From contig JADHXT010000024.1 of assembly GCA_016782825.1 (NCBI GenBank), positions 1-18,302 on the forward strand: a stretch of 18,302 bases of DNA, read 5' to 3'. The stretch comes from Candidatus Brocadiia bacterium. GTDB taxonomy: Bacteria > Planctomycetota > PUPC01 > DSUN01. Numbering within the stretch: the first letter of the stretch is position 1; every line of letters starts with the position of its first letter. The notes under the pieces are model-generated. The model saw only the letters and a program-made list of their open reading frames with translations, searched no databases and had not been told where the DNA came from. Shown here one piece after another: positions 1 through 8,367 of this stretch. The position numbers and the translations under genes are program-made.

Positions 1-135
1 AAAAGGGCTCGAACCATCATTCTTCGCGACCGCTCGTGCAGACGGGTCATCGACAGTCCCAGATCCTGCAACCGTTAGGCCAGCGACTCAAGCCGCGCAC
101 GAGAACACGGACCCGACGACACACGTCGCAGGAGG

Positions 136-223
136 ACTTGACACCTGCCGCGTGGCGGGGTATCCCTATCCCTGGTGCTGCGCAATTCGCCCCCACCCGT
201 CGCGCTTCTTGAGTGACGTTCAC
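136..223 (+). repeat. Intergenic repeat, copy A
   Basis: This 88-bp unit aligns almost end to end with 12642-12730, and its second half aligns with 16923-16995. Shared landmarks, in order, are ACTTGACAC, the small inverted repeat CCGCGTGGCGG, a CCCTATC block, and an end with TGACGTTCAC, where GTGA-CGT-TCAC can form a short hairpin. All three copies lie in gaps between genes and face the same way. This copy is directly upstream of the phosphatase gene that begins at 245. Confidence 0.75.
138..166 (+). promoter_or_regulatory. Sigma-70-type promoter inside repeat copy A
   Basis: A perfect -35 box TTGACA (138-143) is followed after exactly 17 nt by TATCCC (161-166), which is repeated as TATCCC at 167-172. 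The -10 matches are only partial, but the -35 and the spacing are ideal. Transcription would begin near 173-180 and give a leader of about 65-70 nt before the ATG at 245. This is the only good promoter candidate seen upstream of that gene. Confidence 0.45.
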
Positions 224-244
224 GAGCGAGAGAGGAGACTGAGG

Positions 245-1888
245 ATGACGCAGTTGGCGGAGCGAACCACTGGCCCATTCGCCGCGCATTCGCATGGCGC
301 CGAGAAGGGCGCCAACGGCTTCTTCAGATCTCTGGCGGCAGCAATCCTGCTGGCCGCCTGGCCGCTGCTGGCCGGCGAGGTGGCGATCACGATTCTGCAT
401 ACCAACGACATCCACCAGCACCTCGCGCCGCTGCCGCGGATCGCCGGGTATGTCGCCAATTACAGGGCACAGCATCCCAACACGGTGTTCGTGGACGCCG
501 GCGACTGGTTCGATCGCGGTTCGTCGCTCGCGCCCATGACCGGCGGCGAAGCCATCTACGGCGCCATGGCGCGCATGGGCTACGACATGTGGATCCTCGG
601 CAACCACGACTGGGCGTACGGCGCTCGTCGGCTGTTCGAGTTGATGCAGCAGTACCCTGTGCCCGTTCTGATGACCAACCTCGCCACGACCAAGCCGCCG
701 TTGCCGCGGAACATGGTGCGCACGATCGTCAAGGAATTCGACGGCATCCGGGTGGGTTTCTTCGGCATCACGCTCGACACGTACGGCAAGAACCCGAAAC
801 ACCGGCCCTATCTCTACGTGCTGGACTGCCGTGAGGAGACCGCCAAGGTCGTGGCCGAACTGAAGAAGGCCAAGGTCAACGTCATCGTGGCCGTCACGCA
901 CCTGGGCTTCGAGAAGATGAAGCACGAGATCGGCCGCAGCCAACATCCCTCCGACGTGGACCTCGTGCGCACGAACCCCGACATCGACGTGGTCATCGGC
1001 GGCCATTCGCACACTGCACTTCAGGACAAGGCCATTCGGGACATCCACGAACAGACCGGGGCCATCGTCACGCAGGCAGGCGCGTCGGCACGATTCGTGG
1101 GGAGACTCACGATGTTCCTGGACGCGGCAACGCGGCGGATCAGTCGCTTCGAGACCGAGCTGGTGCCAGTCACGGACAAGCTGCCTGAACAACCCGACGT
1201 GGCCGCATCCCTTCGGCAGCAGTATGACCGGCACATGCCCCAAGCCAAGGTGGTCGTGGGCGAGCTCAAGGAGCCCATGGCGTTTCACAACATGGCCTAC
1301 TGGTACGCCGACTTCGTGCGCCGGCAGGCGGGTGCAGACATTTGCCTCCTGCCGCGCAAGACCCTCTACGACGAGCCCAAGTCCTTTGCCGCGGGCAAGG
1401 TGGACATCGAGCGTCTCTTCGGCTACCTGTACAATCACCGCATCGTCAAGGCCAAGGTAAAGGGCTCCGACCTGCTGGCGTTTTGCCGCAAGGACTCGAT
1501 GCGCGACCGATTCAACCCCTTCCACCACAAGGGGCGCCCGTTCAGTGGCGACGCCATGTTCTACTCAGGTTTCGAGATCACGTTCCGCGGCGACACCCAG
1601 ACGGTCGAGTTCGCTATCGATCCACACCGGAGCTACACACTGGCAGTCCCGTGGCCCTTTGGTCGTGCACGCCTCGGCCAGCTTCCTCCGCTGCCCGACG
1701 CGGTGCGCAAGACCGGCCCCGTGCGCGGCCTGAAGGTGACCGATGTGCGCGTGCTGCCGCAGACAACACACCAGTTCCTCGTCCAAGAGGGCGCGGAGCG
1801 CGGCCTGAGCTTCACCGTCAAGTTCCCGAAGCCCCGACCCGACTGGGAGCCCTGGACGAAGCACTTCGAGGCGAAGCTGCGGAAGTAG
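245..1888 (+). CDS. Secreted 5'-nucleotidase-family metallophosphatase
   Basis: This 547-residue protein belongs to the calcineurin-like metallophosphoesterases of the 5'-nucleotidase/UshA type, which hydrolyse nucleotides or other phosphate esters outside the cytoplasm with two metal ions. Visible metal-site motifs are HTNDIH (Asp55, His57), DAGDWFD (Asp84, Asp87), GNHDW (Asn120, His121, Asp122), THLGF (His219) and GGHSH (His254, His256). Residues from about 325 onward correspond to a divergent 5'-nucleotidase C-terminal domain. A signal peptide with a hydrophobic core (LAAAILLAAWPLLAG) ends near residue 44 after an unusually long N-terminal region. I chose the ATG at 245 because GAGAGGAGA precedes it; the same frame is open further upstream (GTG at 152), but that stretch overlaps the repeat and promoter. 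The substrate cannot be told from sequence. It is probably co-transcribed with the next gene, 131 bp away. Confidence 0.88.
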   Translation: MTQLAERTTGPFAAHSHGAEKGANGFFRSLAAAILLAAWPLLAGEVAITILHTNDIHQHLAPLPRIAGYVANYRAQHPNTVFVDAGDWFDRGSSLAPMTGGEAIYGAMARMGYDMWILGNHDWAYGARRLFELMQQYPVPVLMTNLATTKPPLPRNMVRTIVKEFDGIRVGFFGITLDTYGKNPKHRPYLYVLDCREETAKVVAELKKAKVNVIVAVTHLGFEKMKHEIGRSQHPSDVDLVRTNPDIDVVIGGHSHTALQDKAIRDIHEQTGAIVTQAGASARFVGRLTMFLDAATRRISRFETELVPVTDKLPEQPDVAASLRQQYDRHMPQAKVVVGELKEPMAFHNMAYWYADFVRRQAGADICLLPRKTLYDEPKSFAAGKVDIERLFGYLYNHRIVKAKVKGSDLLAFCRKDSMRDRFNPFHHKGRPFSGDAMFYSGFEITFRGDTQTVEFAIDPHRSYTLAVPWPFGRARLGQLPPLPDAVRKTGPVRGLKVTDVRVLPQTTHQFLVQEGAERGLSFTVKFPKPRPDWEPWTKHFEAKLRK

Positions 1889-2019
1889 CCGTGGCTTTGC
1901 CACACGCTTTCACGTTGCCCTGATTGGCGAGGAGAGATGAGCGTGGCCGAGCACCTCGACAACGATGTCGCGTACGTCACGATGATGACATTTCACGAAG
2001 GACGTTGGGAGAAGAAGCG

Positions 2020-4431
2020 ATGGTGAGCGGAACCGAGAGAATGGGCGTTGTGATCGTTGCCCTCGCGGTTGCGACGGCATGCGCTCAAGAAGGTGAACGC
2101 GAAATGCTCTTCAGGGAAGACTTCGCTGACGCCGCGCTGCCGGGTTGGCGCGGCGCCAGGCCATCCGCCTTGAAGCTCTCTCGCACGCAAGGCCCCGGCG
2201 GCATTCCCGCACTGACCATGGAAACACGCGAGCCCGTGTCGGGCGCTCTGTCCGTGTCGCTTCCCGTCGAGCGCATCGCGGGCAAGGCCGTGCTGCTGGA
2301 GGTGTGGCGCAAGACGGAGAACGTGAAAACCGGTGCTCGGCATTACTACAACGCGAAGTCCATGCTCAGTTGGAAGGCCAAGAGCGAGGCCAAGCCGGAA
2401 TACTCGAGCACGGCATACAGCGACTTCTCCGGCACGTTTGACTGGGAGAAGCATTGCTACGTCATGGGAATGCCGGAGGATCTCGAGCGGGCCAGCGTCA
2501 CCATCGGCATGCAGGCGTGCACAGGCAAGGCGAGCTGGGCAGGGCTGACCGTGTGCGTAGACCCTCGCTTCCCGAGCCAGCATGCTCTGGAACGATTTCT
2601 CGCGCGCGAGGAGCGCCAAACGTTCGCCAATCTCGACGCGGACACGCTCGTGATCAAACGCCTCAGTGGCGGCATCGTTCAGGTTTTCGCCGGCCACAAG
2701 TATGTGCCTCGCAAGTATTGGAACGATGTCGTCAGACGAACAGTCCTGGCCCCCGTTCAGCGCCCCACGCGGGTGACAACGGCCCGTGCCGACGGTTTTC
2801 GACGCGAGCTCTCACAAGCCATGAAGACAAGGGCGAGCGAACTCGAAGCCGGGCTAACGGGACTCAAGAGAAACGCACTCAACGACCGCGTTTGCGAGAT
2901 CGCCAGTCTCCGAGAACGAGTACGGCAGATCTGGACAGAAGCCGCCGAGGAGAAGCAGGTTCGCCTCAAAGCCGACGCGGAATCCGAGTCGCCCGTGAGC
3001 CCGCTGATCTTCGGCAACAACATCAACACGCAGAACTTGACCGCGCCGTACGATTCCGCGCGCGGCAAGTTCCAGGACGAATTCCTCACACGGGTGCGGC
3101 CCATGCGAATCACCTTCCTGCGCTATCCAGGCGGGTGCAACGCGGACGTGTTTAACTGGAAGGATACCATCGGCCCGCTCAGGCAGCGCAAAGACATCAT
3201 CAATTATCACAACGGCACAAGCCGCGGCATCGCCAAGTGTGGCGTGGATGAATACCTGCGCTTCTGCGAAGAAGAAAGCATGGTCCCCATTATCACCACC
3301 GCCTTCTGCAAGGATCGCCCGGAGAGCGTCGACCCCAACGACCACCCCAATGGCATTCGCCACAAGTTCATCTTCTCGTATCTCAAGACCGCACCGGAGC
3401 GCGTCCAGCTCGCCGCGGACTGGGTGGAATACTGCAACGGCTCCGTGAACACACCTTTCGGGAAACTCCGCGCGAAGAACGGCCACCCCAAGCCCTATCG
3501 CGTGAGATACTGGGAAATCGGCAACGAATCCTACGGCCCCGACCCCACGGGCTCGTGCGAGCCGGAGGAATACGCCAACGCCTTCCCGAAATACGTCAAA
3601 GCCATGAAGGCTCGCGACCCGTCGATCTCGATCGTTATGAACGGTTGCTCGCGCAAGGACTGGAACGAACCCCTCCTGCGCATCGCCGGCGAGTGGGCTG
3701 ACGCGTTCCAATTCCACATCTACCGCACGCCGCGCGTCAACAACTACTCGAAGCTCGAAGGCCGGCCGCATCAAGTCACCACCGGCATGAGACTGGCCGA
3801 CAACATCCCCGGCCTGCTCAGCGACGTGGCGGCCATGATGAAGAAACATCTCGGCCGCACGTTGCCCATCATTATCAGCGAATTCGGCATGGGCAACGCG
3901 CGCAACCGCGAGTTCATGACCTCCGTCACCTCGGCCGTGCTCGTGGCCGACATGTGGCGCACGCTCCTCGAATCGCCGGTCGTGTTGGGCGCGAACAAAT
4001 GGTGCCTTTTCACTGGATATTGGTTTTCGCAGATTCAAGGCCCCACGCTTCACAACCCAAACGCGCCGTACTACAATCGCCCCGAATGGGCCATGCACGT
4101 CATCTACGCCCGGTGCCGATCCAAGACGCGGCTGGCCGTCAACAACGAAGTCAGCGAGGGCGCCAAGGCCATCGTCTTCAAGCATCCCAACAGTTACGGC
4201 GTCGTGCTCATCAGCCGCGAGGCCGCAGGTTGGCAGTCGGTCGTCCTCGACCTGCCCGGGGCCAAACGCGGGAGAGCCACCTGCATCCTCCTCACTGCCG
4301 GCCATCCGTTCCTCGGCAACGAGAACGACCACAGCCTCATCGGCAAGTACGAATTCGAGTTCGACTACGCGCCCGGCGAACCCATCACCGTTCCGTCAAG
4401 TTCTGTCATGGGACTGATCGTGCCGAGGTAG
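2020..4431 (+). CDS. Secreted GH51-like glycoside hydrolase (alpha-L-arabinofuranosidase-type)
   Basis: This 803-residue protein has a signal peptide (core MGVVIVALAVATACA), an N-terminal beta-rich region (about 30-200) resembling a binding module, a linking helical segment, and a clan GH-A TIM barrel from about residue 325. The barrel holds YWEIGNE, with Glu503 the expected acid/base, and IISEFG, with Glu621 the expected nucleophile, plus RYPGGC earlier. This pattern matches GH51 and related alpha-L-arabinofuranosidases. A small C-terminal beta domain follows, as is usual in GH51. The likely role is removal of arabinose-type side chains from plant or microbial polysaccharides outside the cytoplasm, though exact specificity is inferred. 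The start at ATG 2020 is preceded by GGGAGAAGAAG; ATG 2041 is an alternative that keeps the signal peptide. It lies between the phosphatase gene and the remnant of a TIM-barrel gene 52 bp downstream. GH30- or GH79-like specificity cannot be excluded. Confidence 0.8.
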   Translation: MVSGTERMGVVIVALAVATACAQEGEREMLFREDFADAALPGWRGARPSALKLSRTQGPGGIPALTMETREPVSGALSVSLPVERIAGKAVLLEVWRKTENVKTGARHYYNAKSMLSWKAKSEAKPEYSSTAYSDFSGTFDWEKHCYVMGMPEDLERASVTIGMQACTGKASWAGLTVCVDPRFPSQHALERFLAREERQTFANLDADTLVIKRLSGGIVQVFAGHKYVPRKYWNDVVRRTVLAPVQRPTRVTTARADGFRRELSQAMKTRASELEAGLTGLKRNALNDRVCEIASLRERVRQIWTEAAEEKQVRLKADAESESPVSPLIFGNNINTQNLTAPYDSARGKFQDEFLTRVRPMRITFLRYPGGCNADVFNWKDTIGPLRQRKDIINYHNGTSRGIAKCGVDEYLRFCEEESMVPIITTAFCKDRPESVDPNDHPNGIRHKFIFSYLKTAPERVQLAADWVEYCNGSVNTPFGKLRAKNGHPKPYRVRYWEIGNESYGPDPTGSCEPEEYANAFPKYVKAMKARDPSISIVMNGCSRKDWNEPLLRIAGEWADAFQFHIYRTPRVNNYSKLEGRPHQVTTGMRLADNIPGLLSDVAAMMKKHLGRTLPIIISEFGMGNARNREFMTSVTSAVLVADMWRTLLESPVVLGANKWCLFTGYWFSQIQGPTLHNPNAPYYNRPEWAMHVIYARCRSKTRLAVNNEVSEGAKAIVFKHPNSYGVVLISREAAGWQSVVLDLPGAKRGRATCILLTAGHPFLGNENDHSLIGKYEFEFDYAPGEPITVPSSSVMGLIVPR

Positions 4432-4483
4432 TCGCGAGCGGAGCCCATGCAAAACAGCACAGGCAGGAACAGGAGAGGCTGAG

Positions 4484-4605
4484 ATGAGCATCACACTTGG
4501 GCTTCACACGTGCGGTTGGGGCAATAGGCCAGTGCCCGATGTGTTCGTCGCCGCGCGCGAACTCAGCTATGACGGCGTCAAGTTGGCCCCAGTCATGATC
4601 TCTTC
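4484..4605 (+). pseudogene. 5' remnant of a sugar-phosphate isomerase/epimerase-like TIM-barrel gene
   Basis: The first ~40 codons, preceded by a strong ribosome-binding site (AGGAGAGG), read like the opening of an AP-endonuclease-2/xylose-isomerase-like TIM-barrel protein: a first beta strand with GLHTCGWGNRP, then a helix AARELSYDGVKLAP leading to strand 2. The resemblance stops at about codon 40 (near 4603), and the rest of the ~280-residue barrel is absent. The frame stays open and runs into the subtilase downstream. Spacing and ribosome-binding site suggest it once followed the glycosidase in one operon. The breakpoint is estimated by eye to within about 15 bp. Confidence 0.6.
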
Positions 4606-4816
4606 GGAGTCTGGCGGCGGCCCCGTTCCTCTGCGCTGCGTCAGTCCGGGTGTCTCCGCTTGCATTCGGGGGGGGCGCGACTACAGTACGGGACCGAAGG
4701 GTCAGTCAGTGGGGCTATCCAAGAGCCAGATGGGGAATCCCAGTCTACTCCTACGAGTGGTACGGGTAGCCGGCGACCGTCCCCCGATCGTCGAGCTTGC
4801 ACGCCGAGGTGGCCTC

Positions 4817-6400
4817 GTGAGAGCTTGTGCGGTTGCCGGTTGGGTGCTTGCCCTGATCGGGCTGACCGCGGCGGGCCCCAAACTTGATCGGGATCTCGAA
4901 GGCGCCGCGGGCGCCATGCATCCCGTGTTCGTGCGAATGAGCGACCAGTTGCTGGGGCGGAAGGGCCAGTATGAGGCGTTCTGCCGCCAGCACAGCCGGG
5001 ATAAGCGTAGCGCGCTGCGGCGGATAGTGCTCACGACGCTTCGGCAGAAGAGCAACCAGTCGTGGCAGAAGATCGCCACGCTGGTCGGGGAGTTGAAGGA
5101 GCGCGGGCAGGTCGGAGACATCGAGCGGTTCTGGATCGTCAATGGATTCGCCTGCGACGCCACGACGGAAGCCTGCCGACAGCTTGCCGCGTCGGATGCC
5201 GTGGCCTTCGTCTACCGGCAGCGTGGCCCGGTCCGACAGCACAAGAGGCTTGTCCCGCGACTCACCGCCGAGCAGAAGGAGCAGCTTCTCGGGCGCCAGA
5301 AGCAGGTGTACGGACAGGTCCTGGCACAGTGGAAGAACGATAGCGAGGAGCCCTTCGCCACCGATGGGCTCGAGGTGCCCTGGAACCTCAAGCGCATCCA
5401 GGCCGATGCCGCGTGGGGGAAGGAGGAGGCGACCGGCAAGGGGGTGGTCGTCGCCCTCTGCGACTCGGGGCTCATGGTCGTGCCCGCACTCGTCCGCGCG
5501 TTGTGGAGGAACCCCGGCGAGACCCTTAACGGCAAGGACGACGATGGCAACGGGTACGTGGACGATCTGTTCGGCTACGACTTCGCGGCGCGGTCGTTCT
5601 ACGCGTTGGGGGACAGGCCGCGGCTCCCGCACGGCAGCATGTGCGGCGGCATCGTGGCGGGCAGACCGCTGAACCAGAGGCGCATCGTCACTGGCGTCGC
5701 CCCGCGCGCCAGACTGATGATCCTTCGCGGCATGGGCTATCTGAAGGCGTACGAGTATGCCTTGGCGAACAGCGCGGACATCCTCTCGATGAGCTACATG
5801 TGGGTGCGGATGGAGCTGGGCCACTACCGCGGCCTCTACCGCACCGCGCACGAGCATCTGGCCGCGGGCGGGATCGTTGCCGTGGGCGGCGCGGGCAACT
5901 TCGCGCGCCTGCCCAAGGGACAGCAGATCGCGCTCCCGAAGGACATCCCCTGCGTAATCGCCGCGGCCGGCATCGTCGAGGACGGCTCGAAGCCACCGGC
6001 CGGCAGCGAAGGGCCGTGCACCTGGAGCGGCGTGCGATTCTACGACGACTACCCCCACGGCCATCCATTGCAGAAGCCCGACGTGACAGGCTGCTTCGGC
6101 GGGTTCCCCGTATGGGGGCGCCCGCTCGCCTTTGGTGGCCGCTTCAGGATCGTCTCGAGGGAAGGGGCGCAGTTCGCCCTGGTCGTGGGACCGCAGGGGA
6201 ACTCCTTCTCGGGGCCGCACGCGGCGGGCGTGGCCGCACTGATGCTCTCGGTCAACCCCGAGTTGAACGCGTGGGAGGTCAAGTCGCTGATGGAGCAGAC
6301 GTGCAAGGACATCGGTGAAGAGGGCCGCGACGCCGTTTTTGGGGCCGGTCTGCTCCAGGCGCTTGAAGCCGTGCGTGCGGCGAAGCAGGCGGTCAGATAG
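4817..6400 (+). CDS. Secreted subtilisin-like serine protease (S8)
   Basis: This 527-residue protein begins, in my reading, at GTG 4817, because the next residues form a signal peptide (RACAVAGWVLALIGLTAAG) and GAGGTGG lies just upstream. A charged helical region of about 175 residues (prodomain-like) precedes the catalytic domain. The catalytic triad is visible: Asp216 in CDSG, His272 in PHGS, Ser463 in GNSFSGPHAAG, with oxyanion Asn361 in GAGNF. The Asp-rich loop NGKDDDGNGYVDD after the catalytic Asp is common in bacterial subtilases and probably binds calcium. The His motif has Ser where HGT is usual, and the Ser motif is GNS-F-S-G-P-H rather than GTS-M-A-x-P-H. Neither change removes a catalytic residue. 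The frame is continuous back to 4484, so a 638-residue fusion with the TIM-barrel remnant is possible but would bury the signal peptide. Confidence 0.85.
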   Translation: MRACAVAGWVLALIGLTAAGPKLDRDLEGAAGAMHPVFVRMSDQLLGRKGQYEAFCRQHSRDKRSALRRIVLTTLRQKSNQSWQKIATLVGELKERGQVGDIERFWIVNGFACDATTEACRQLAASDAVAFVYRQRGPVRQHKRLVPRLTAEQKEQLLGRQKQVYGQVLAQWKNDSEEPFATDGLEVPWNLKRIQADAAWGKEEATGKGVVVALCDSGLMVVPALVRALWRNPGETLNGKDDDGNGYVDDLFGYDFAARSFYALGDRPRLPHGSMCGGIVAGRPLNQRRIVTGVAPRARLMILRGMGYLKAYEYALANSADILSMSYMWVRMELGHYRGLYRTAHEHLAAGGIVAVGGAGNFARLPKGQQIALPKDIPCVIAAAGIVEDGSKPPAGSEGPCTWSGVRFYDDYPHGHPLQKPDVTGCFGGFPVWGRPLAFGGRFRIVSREGAQFALVVGPQGNSFSGPHAAGVAALMLSVNPELNAWEVKSLMEQTCKDIGEEGRDAVFGAGLLQALEAVRAAKQAVR

Positions 6401-6837
6401 AGCACGCCACACGGCGCCGCCAGAGGGGGCAGCCGCGGTCGCGCGCGCCTCATCTCATCCTCACTTCATCGGGAAGCCGTCCTTGAGCGGGACGCGTGTG
6501 CCTTCGGGCGGCTTCGATTTCCTGTTCAAGGAGCTTGGGCAGGCTCATCTCCTCCCCATCCCTGCTCGACTCCGCCTGGAAGGACCGGCCTGAGGGGGCG
6601 GTCCGCCATACAGAGGCCGGCGACGAACGTAAAACTGAACAGATGGCCCGGCGCATGGCCAAAGTCCAGGAACGGATCGAGGGTCGTGGGGAACGTCAAC
6701 GGGAACGAGCGCAGCGGTAGCCCGCTGGGGGCTGCCTGCCAACTGTGCCCAAAGCACGGACAGCGGAACGCAGACAGACAGCCTTGGCCTCGGGTTCTCT
6801 GAGCGCGCATGGTTGTCTCTTGCTTGCGGCACCTCAA
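6401..6837. other. Gap between convergent genes, no convincing gene
   Basis: The subtilase (plus) and the winged-helix gene (minus) converge here. Open frames exist on both strands but their Pro/Arg-rich translations look like chance GC-rich ORFs. At 6461-6520 the minus strand reads PPEGTRVPLKDGFPMK followed by a stop, which looks like the tail of a lost protein, but a stop lies about 30 codons upstream in that frame. An inverted repeat GGACCG-N11-CGGTCC spans 6582-6604. It could stop transcription from either side but has no T-run. Confidence 0.5.
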
Positions 6838-7254
6838 TCACCCCAGCACCCCTACCAGCACCTCATCCTTCTCCATCCGCTCAGGTCTCATATCCTTCCG
6901 CCAGTCATCGATCTTGCCTGCAAGCTGCCGCAGCGCCGTACTCATCTTGCTCGATAGCTTCCATCCCTGCTGGCCGCCGTAGCGGCTGTTCATCCAGGAG
7001 ACGTGCTCGATGAGCCCGAGCCTTGCGAGCTTGGCTCGTGTCCGTTGAAGGGTTCTCCGGGAAAGGGCGTGGTCTCGTTCAAGATGCGACAGAGAAGCCA
7101 ATGGCTCTTTGGCAGTCTTGAGTGCAGTGAGAATTCGTGCAGCAGCATGCTGCTGGTTGCGGTTGCCTGGGAAGAGCATCTCGACCAAGTCGATGATGTC
7201 ATCCAACGGGGCAATTCGCCTGTAGCGGAAGTCGATCTTGGTTGAGGTCGTCAT
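6838..7254 (-). CDS. Winged-helix-like putative DNA-binding protein
   Basis: This 138-residue protein has no recognised name. Residues about 35-85 suggest a helix-turn-helix with a wing: an alanine-rich helix (QQHAAARILTALKTA), a turn, and a recognition-helix-like ALSRRTLQRTRAKLARLGLI, followed by a YGGQQGW hairpin. The tail is a basic amphipathic helix (TALRQLAGKIDDWRKDM). It lacks a signal peptide, so it should act in the cytoplasm. Its ATG overlaps the stop of the preceding gene by 4 nt (ATGA), so the two are almost certainly translationally coupled. As the last gene of the cluster, it is a plausible local regulator or the DNA-binding part of a small complex. That role is inference. Confidence 0.65.
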   Translation of the reverse strand: MTTSTKIDFRYRRIAPLDDIIDLVEMLFPGNRNQQHAAARILTALKTAKEPLASLSHLERDHALSRRTLQRTRAKLARLGLIEHVSWMNSRYGGQQGWKLSSKMSTALRQLAGKIDDWRKDMRPERMEKDEVLVGVLG

Positions 7255-7658
7255 TCTCCATCAGTTGGTCGATTCCCTTCCTGCTCTTGCCGACTGCCCT
7301 CCTCGCTTTCCTGGAGGGCATCGGCACTCGTGAAACCAACCTGCATTGCTTCCTGCCGGAGAGTCCACCGCTCCTTGCTGATGCGGATGGCGTGGTCCCG
7401 GAGCTGTGTCCCAAACGTCTTCTCGATGAAAAGGATGGTCTCGAATGCAGAAACATAAATGTCATTGAACAGCCGCCAGAAGCGCCAACGAACTCCCTGC
7501 CGCGTCATTCGGAACGCTCGGTGGATCTTCTCTCCATAGGTGCCGCGAAGCACCATCCTGCTCGGCCGGTCGGGTTTCAGCTCGACCGAGAGTTCCCTCC
7601 ATTCCATCAGCCGCCTCAGCGTCTCCAAGAATGTCTTGTCCTTCTCCGTGAGTTTCAT
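7251..7658 (-). CDS. Hypothetical protein, middle gene of zinc-ribbon cluster
   Basis: This 135-residue soluble protein belongs to no family I recognise. It is rich in charged and aromatic residues (a WRFWRLFNDIYVSAFETILFIEKTFG stretch is split around residues 78-103, probably helical) and ends in a Glu/Gln-rich tail. The ATG at 7658 has GGTGATG just upstream. Two in-frame TGA codons lie immediately before it, so this is a true N-terminus rather than an internal piece. It overlaps the long 3' end of the preceding ORF by 197 nt in another frame and overlaps the next gene by 4 nt. Of the two overlapping frames, this one looks like folded protein, so I consider it the real gene. Confidence 0.65.
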   Translation of the reverse strand: MKLTEKDKTFLETLRRLMEWRELSVELKPDRPSRMVLRGTYGEKIHRAFRMTRQGVRWRFWRLFNDIYVSAFETILFIEKTFGTQLRDHAIRISKERWTLRQEAMQVGFTSADALQESEEGSRQEQEGNRPTDGE

Positions 7659-8367
7659 GTTTCATCACCCATATCGTTGTGCCCTCCTGCCACACATCCA
7701 GCAAGCCAGTGTGGGCCATGAAGATGACCGCGATGAAGCGCCATATGAGGTCCTTCCGCGCGTCTTCTGTCAGGGCTGGTAGCTCCTCCAGGCTCAGGGG
7801 GAAGTCCTGGATATGGGCTTCTATGTGGCTCTGGTAGCGGTTCAGATCGAAGCCTTCGGCAGGCTGCCAGGGCAATGGGGCACTCTTGCCTCCTACCAAG
7901 CAGTTCAACGCATCCACGAGGCCCGGTACGGACGACAGTTCGGCTCCCGGCACCGCGAGAGCAGGCGACCTGCTCTCCGCCAGCATCTGCCGAACCCGTT
8001 CCCTCTGCTCCTTCTTCCTCTGCCGGGACTCGGCCATCTTCTGGCGGAAGTACTCCGCGTTGAGAACAGAGCCATCGAGCAGGAACCGCGAGGTCACGCA
8101 GGCGCCGCACTTCTTGCAGCGATACTTCCGCACGAGCAGTTCCAGCTTACCGCCGCAAGTCCCACAACGCTGGAACGCAATGGTCGGGTCTAGAAGCTGG
8201 CCACAGCTCTGACACTCACACCTTCCGTCTTCCACCATCGCCACTTTGCCGCCGCACGCGGGGCAGCAGTGGCCCATCAGCATCACAGCGTGGTAGAGCT
8301 TCTTGGCGCGCTCCGCGAGACTTTCCACCTTGCCGACGAGCTTGAACGCCCAAGCTATGACGTCCAT
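7462..8367 (-). CDS. Double zinc-ribbon protein with basic coiled coil; C-terminal tail doubtful
   Basis: This ORF of 301 residues contains two Cys4 zinc ribbons: Cys35/Cys38 with Cys52/Cys55, and Cys68/Cys71 with Cys84/Cys87 (extra Cys34, Cys50 and Cys90 nearby). They are preceded by a helix (residues 1-30) and followed by a highly basic helix likely to form a coiled coil (about 103-132, RQKMAESRQRKKEQRERVRQ). A more hydrophobic region follows (about 185-235, with WRFIAVIFMAHTGLLDVW). I do not recognise the family; nucleic-acid or protein binding is inferred from the ribbons. From residue ~237 the frame overlaps the next gene and turns into Gly/Ala/Asp-rich, non-family-like sequence. A one-base shift would end the protein at the TGATGA just before the next ATG, so the true end may be near 7663. 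Its ATG overlaps the upstream gene by 13 nt. Confidence 0.65.
   Translation of the reverse strand: MDVIAWAFKLVGKVESLAERAKKLYHAVMLMGHCCPACGGKVAMVEDGRCECQSCGQLLDPTIAFQRCGTCGGKLELLVRKYRCKKCGACVTSRFLLDGSVLNAEYFRQKMAESRQRKKEQRERVRQMLAESRSPALAVPGAELSSVPGLVDALNCLVGGKSAPLPWQPAEGFDLNRYQSHIEAHIQDFPLSLEELPALTEDARKDLIWRFIAVIFMAHTGLLDVWQEGTTIWVMKHETHGEGQDILGDAEAADGMEGTLGRAETRPAEQDGASRHLWREDPPSVPNDAAGSSLALLAAVQ

Noticed and set aside
152..244. GTG start at 152 for the phosphatase
   Set aside because: It would add 31 residues before the signal peptide and lies inside the repeat and promoter; ATG 245 has the ribosome-binding site.
47..1528. 493-residue minus-strand ORF
   Set aside because: It is antisense to the phosphatase gene, which has clear metal-site motifs; the translation is His/Arg/Val-rich with no domain, as expected for a GC-rich shadow.
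1889..1910. Intrinsic terminator after the phosphatase gene
   Set aside because: GTGGC-TTT-GCCAC is only a 5-bp stem with no T-run.
6526..6841. Two minus-strand ORFs immediately after the winged-helix gene
   Set aside because: One could be coupled through a GTGA overlap, but both translations are Pro/Arg/Gly-rich without domain character and compete in the same stretch, so neither is supported.
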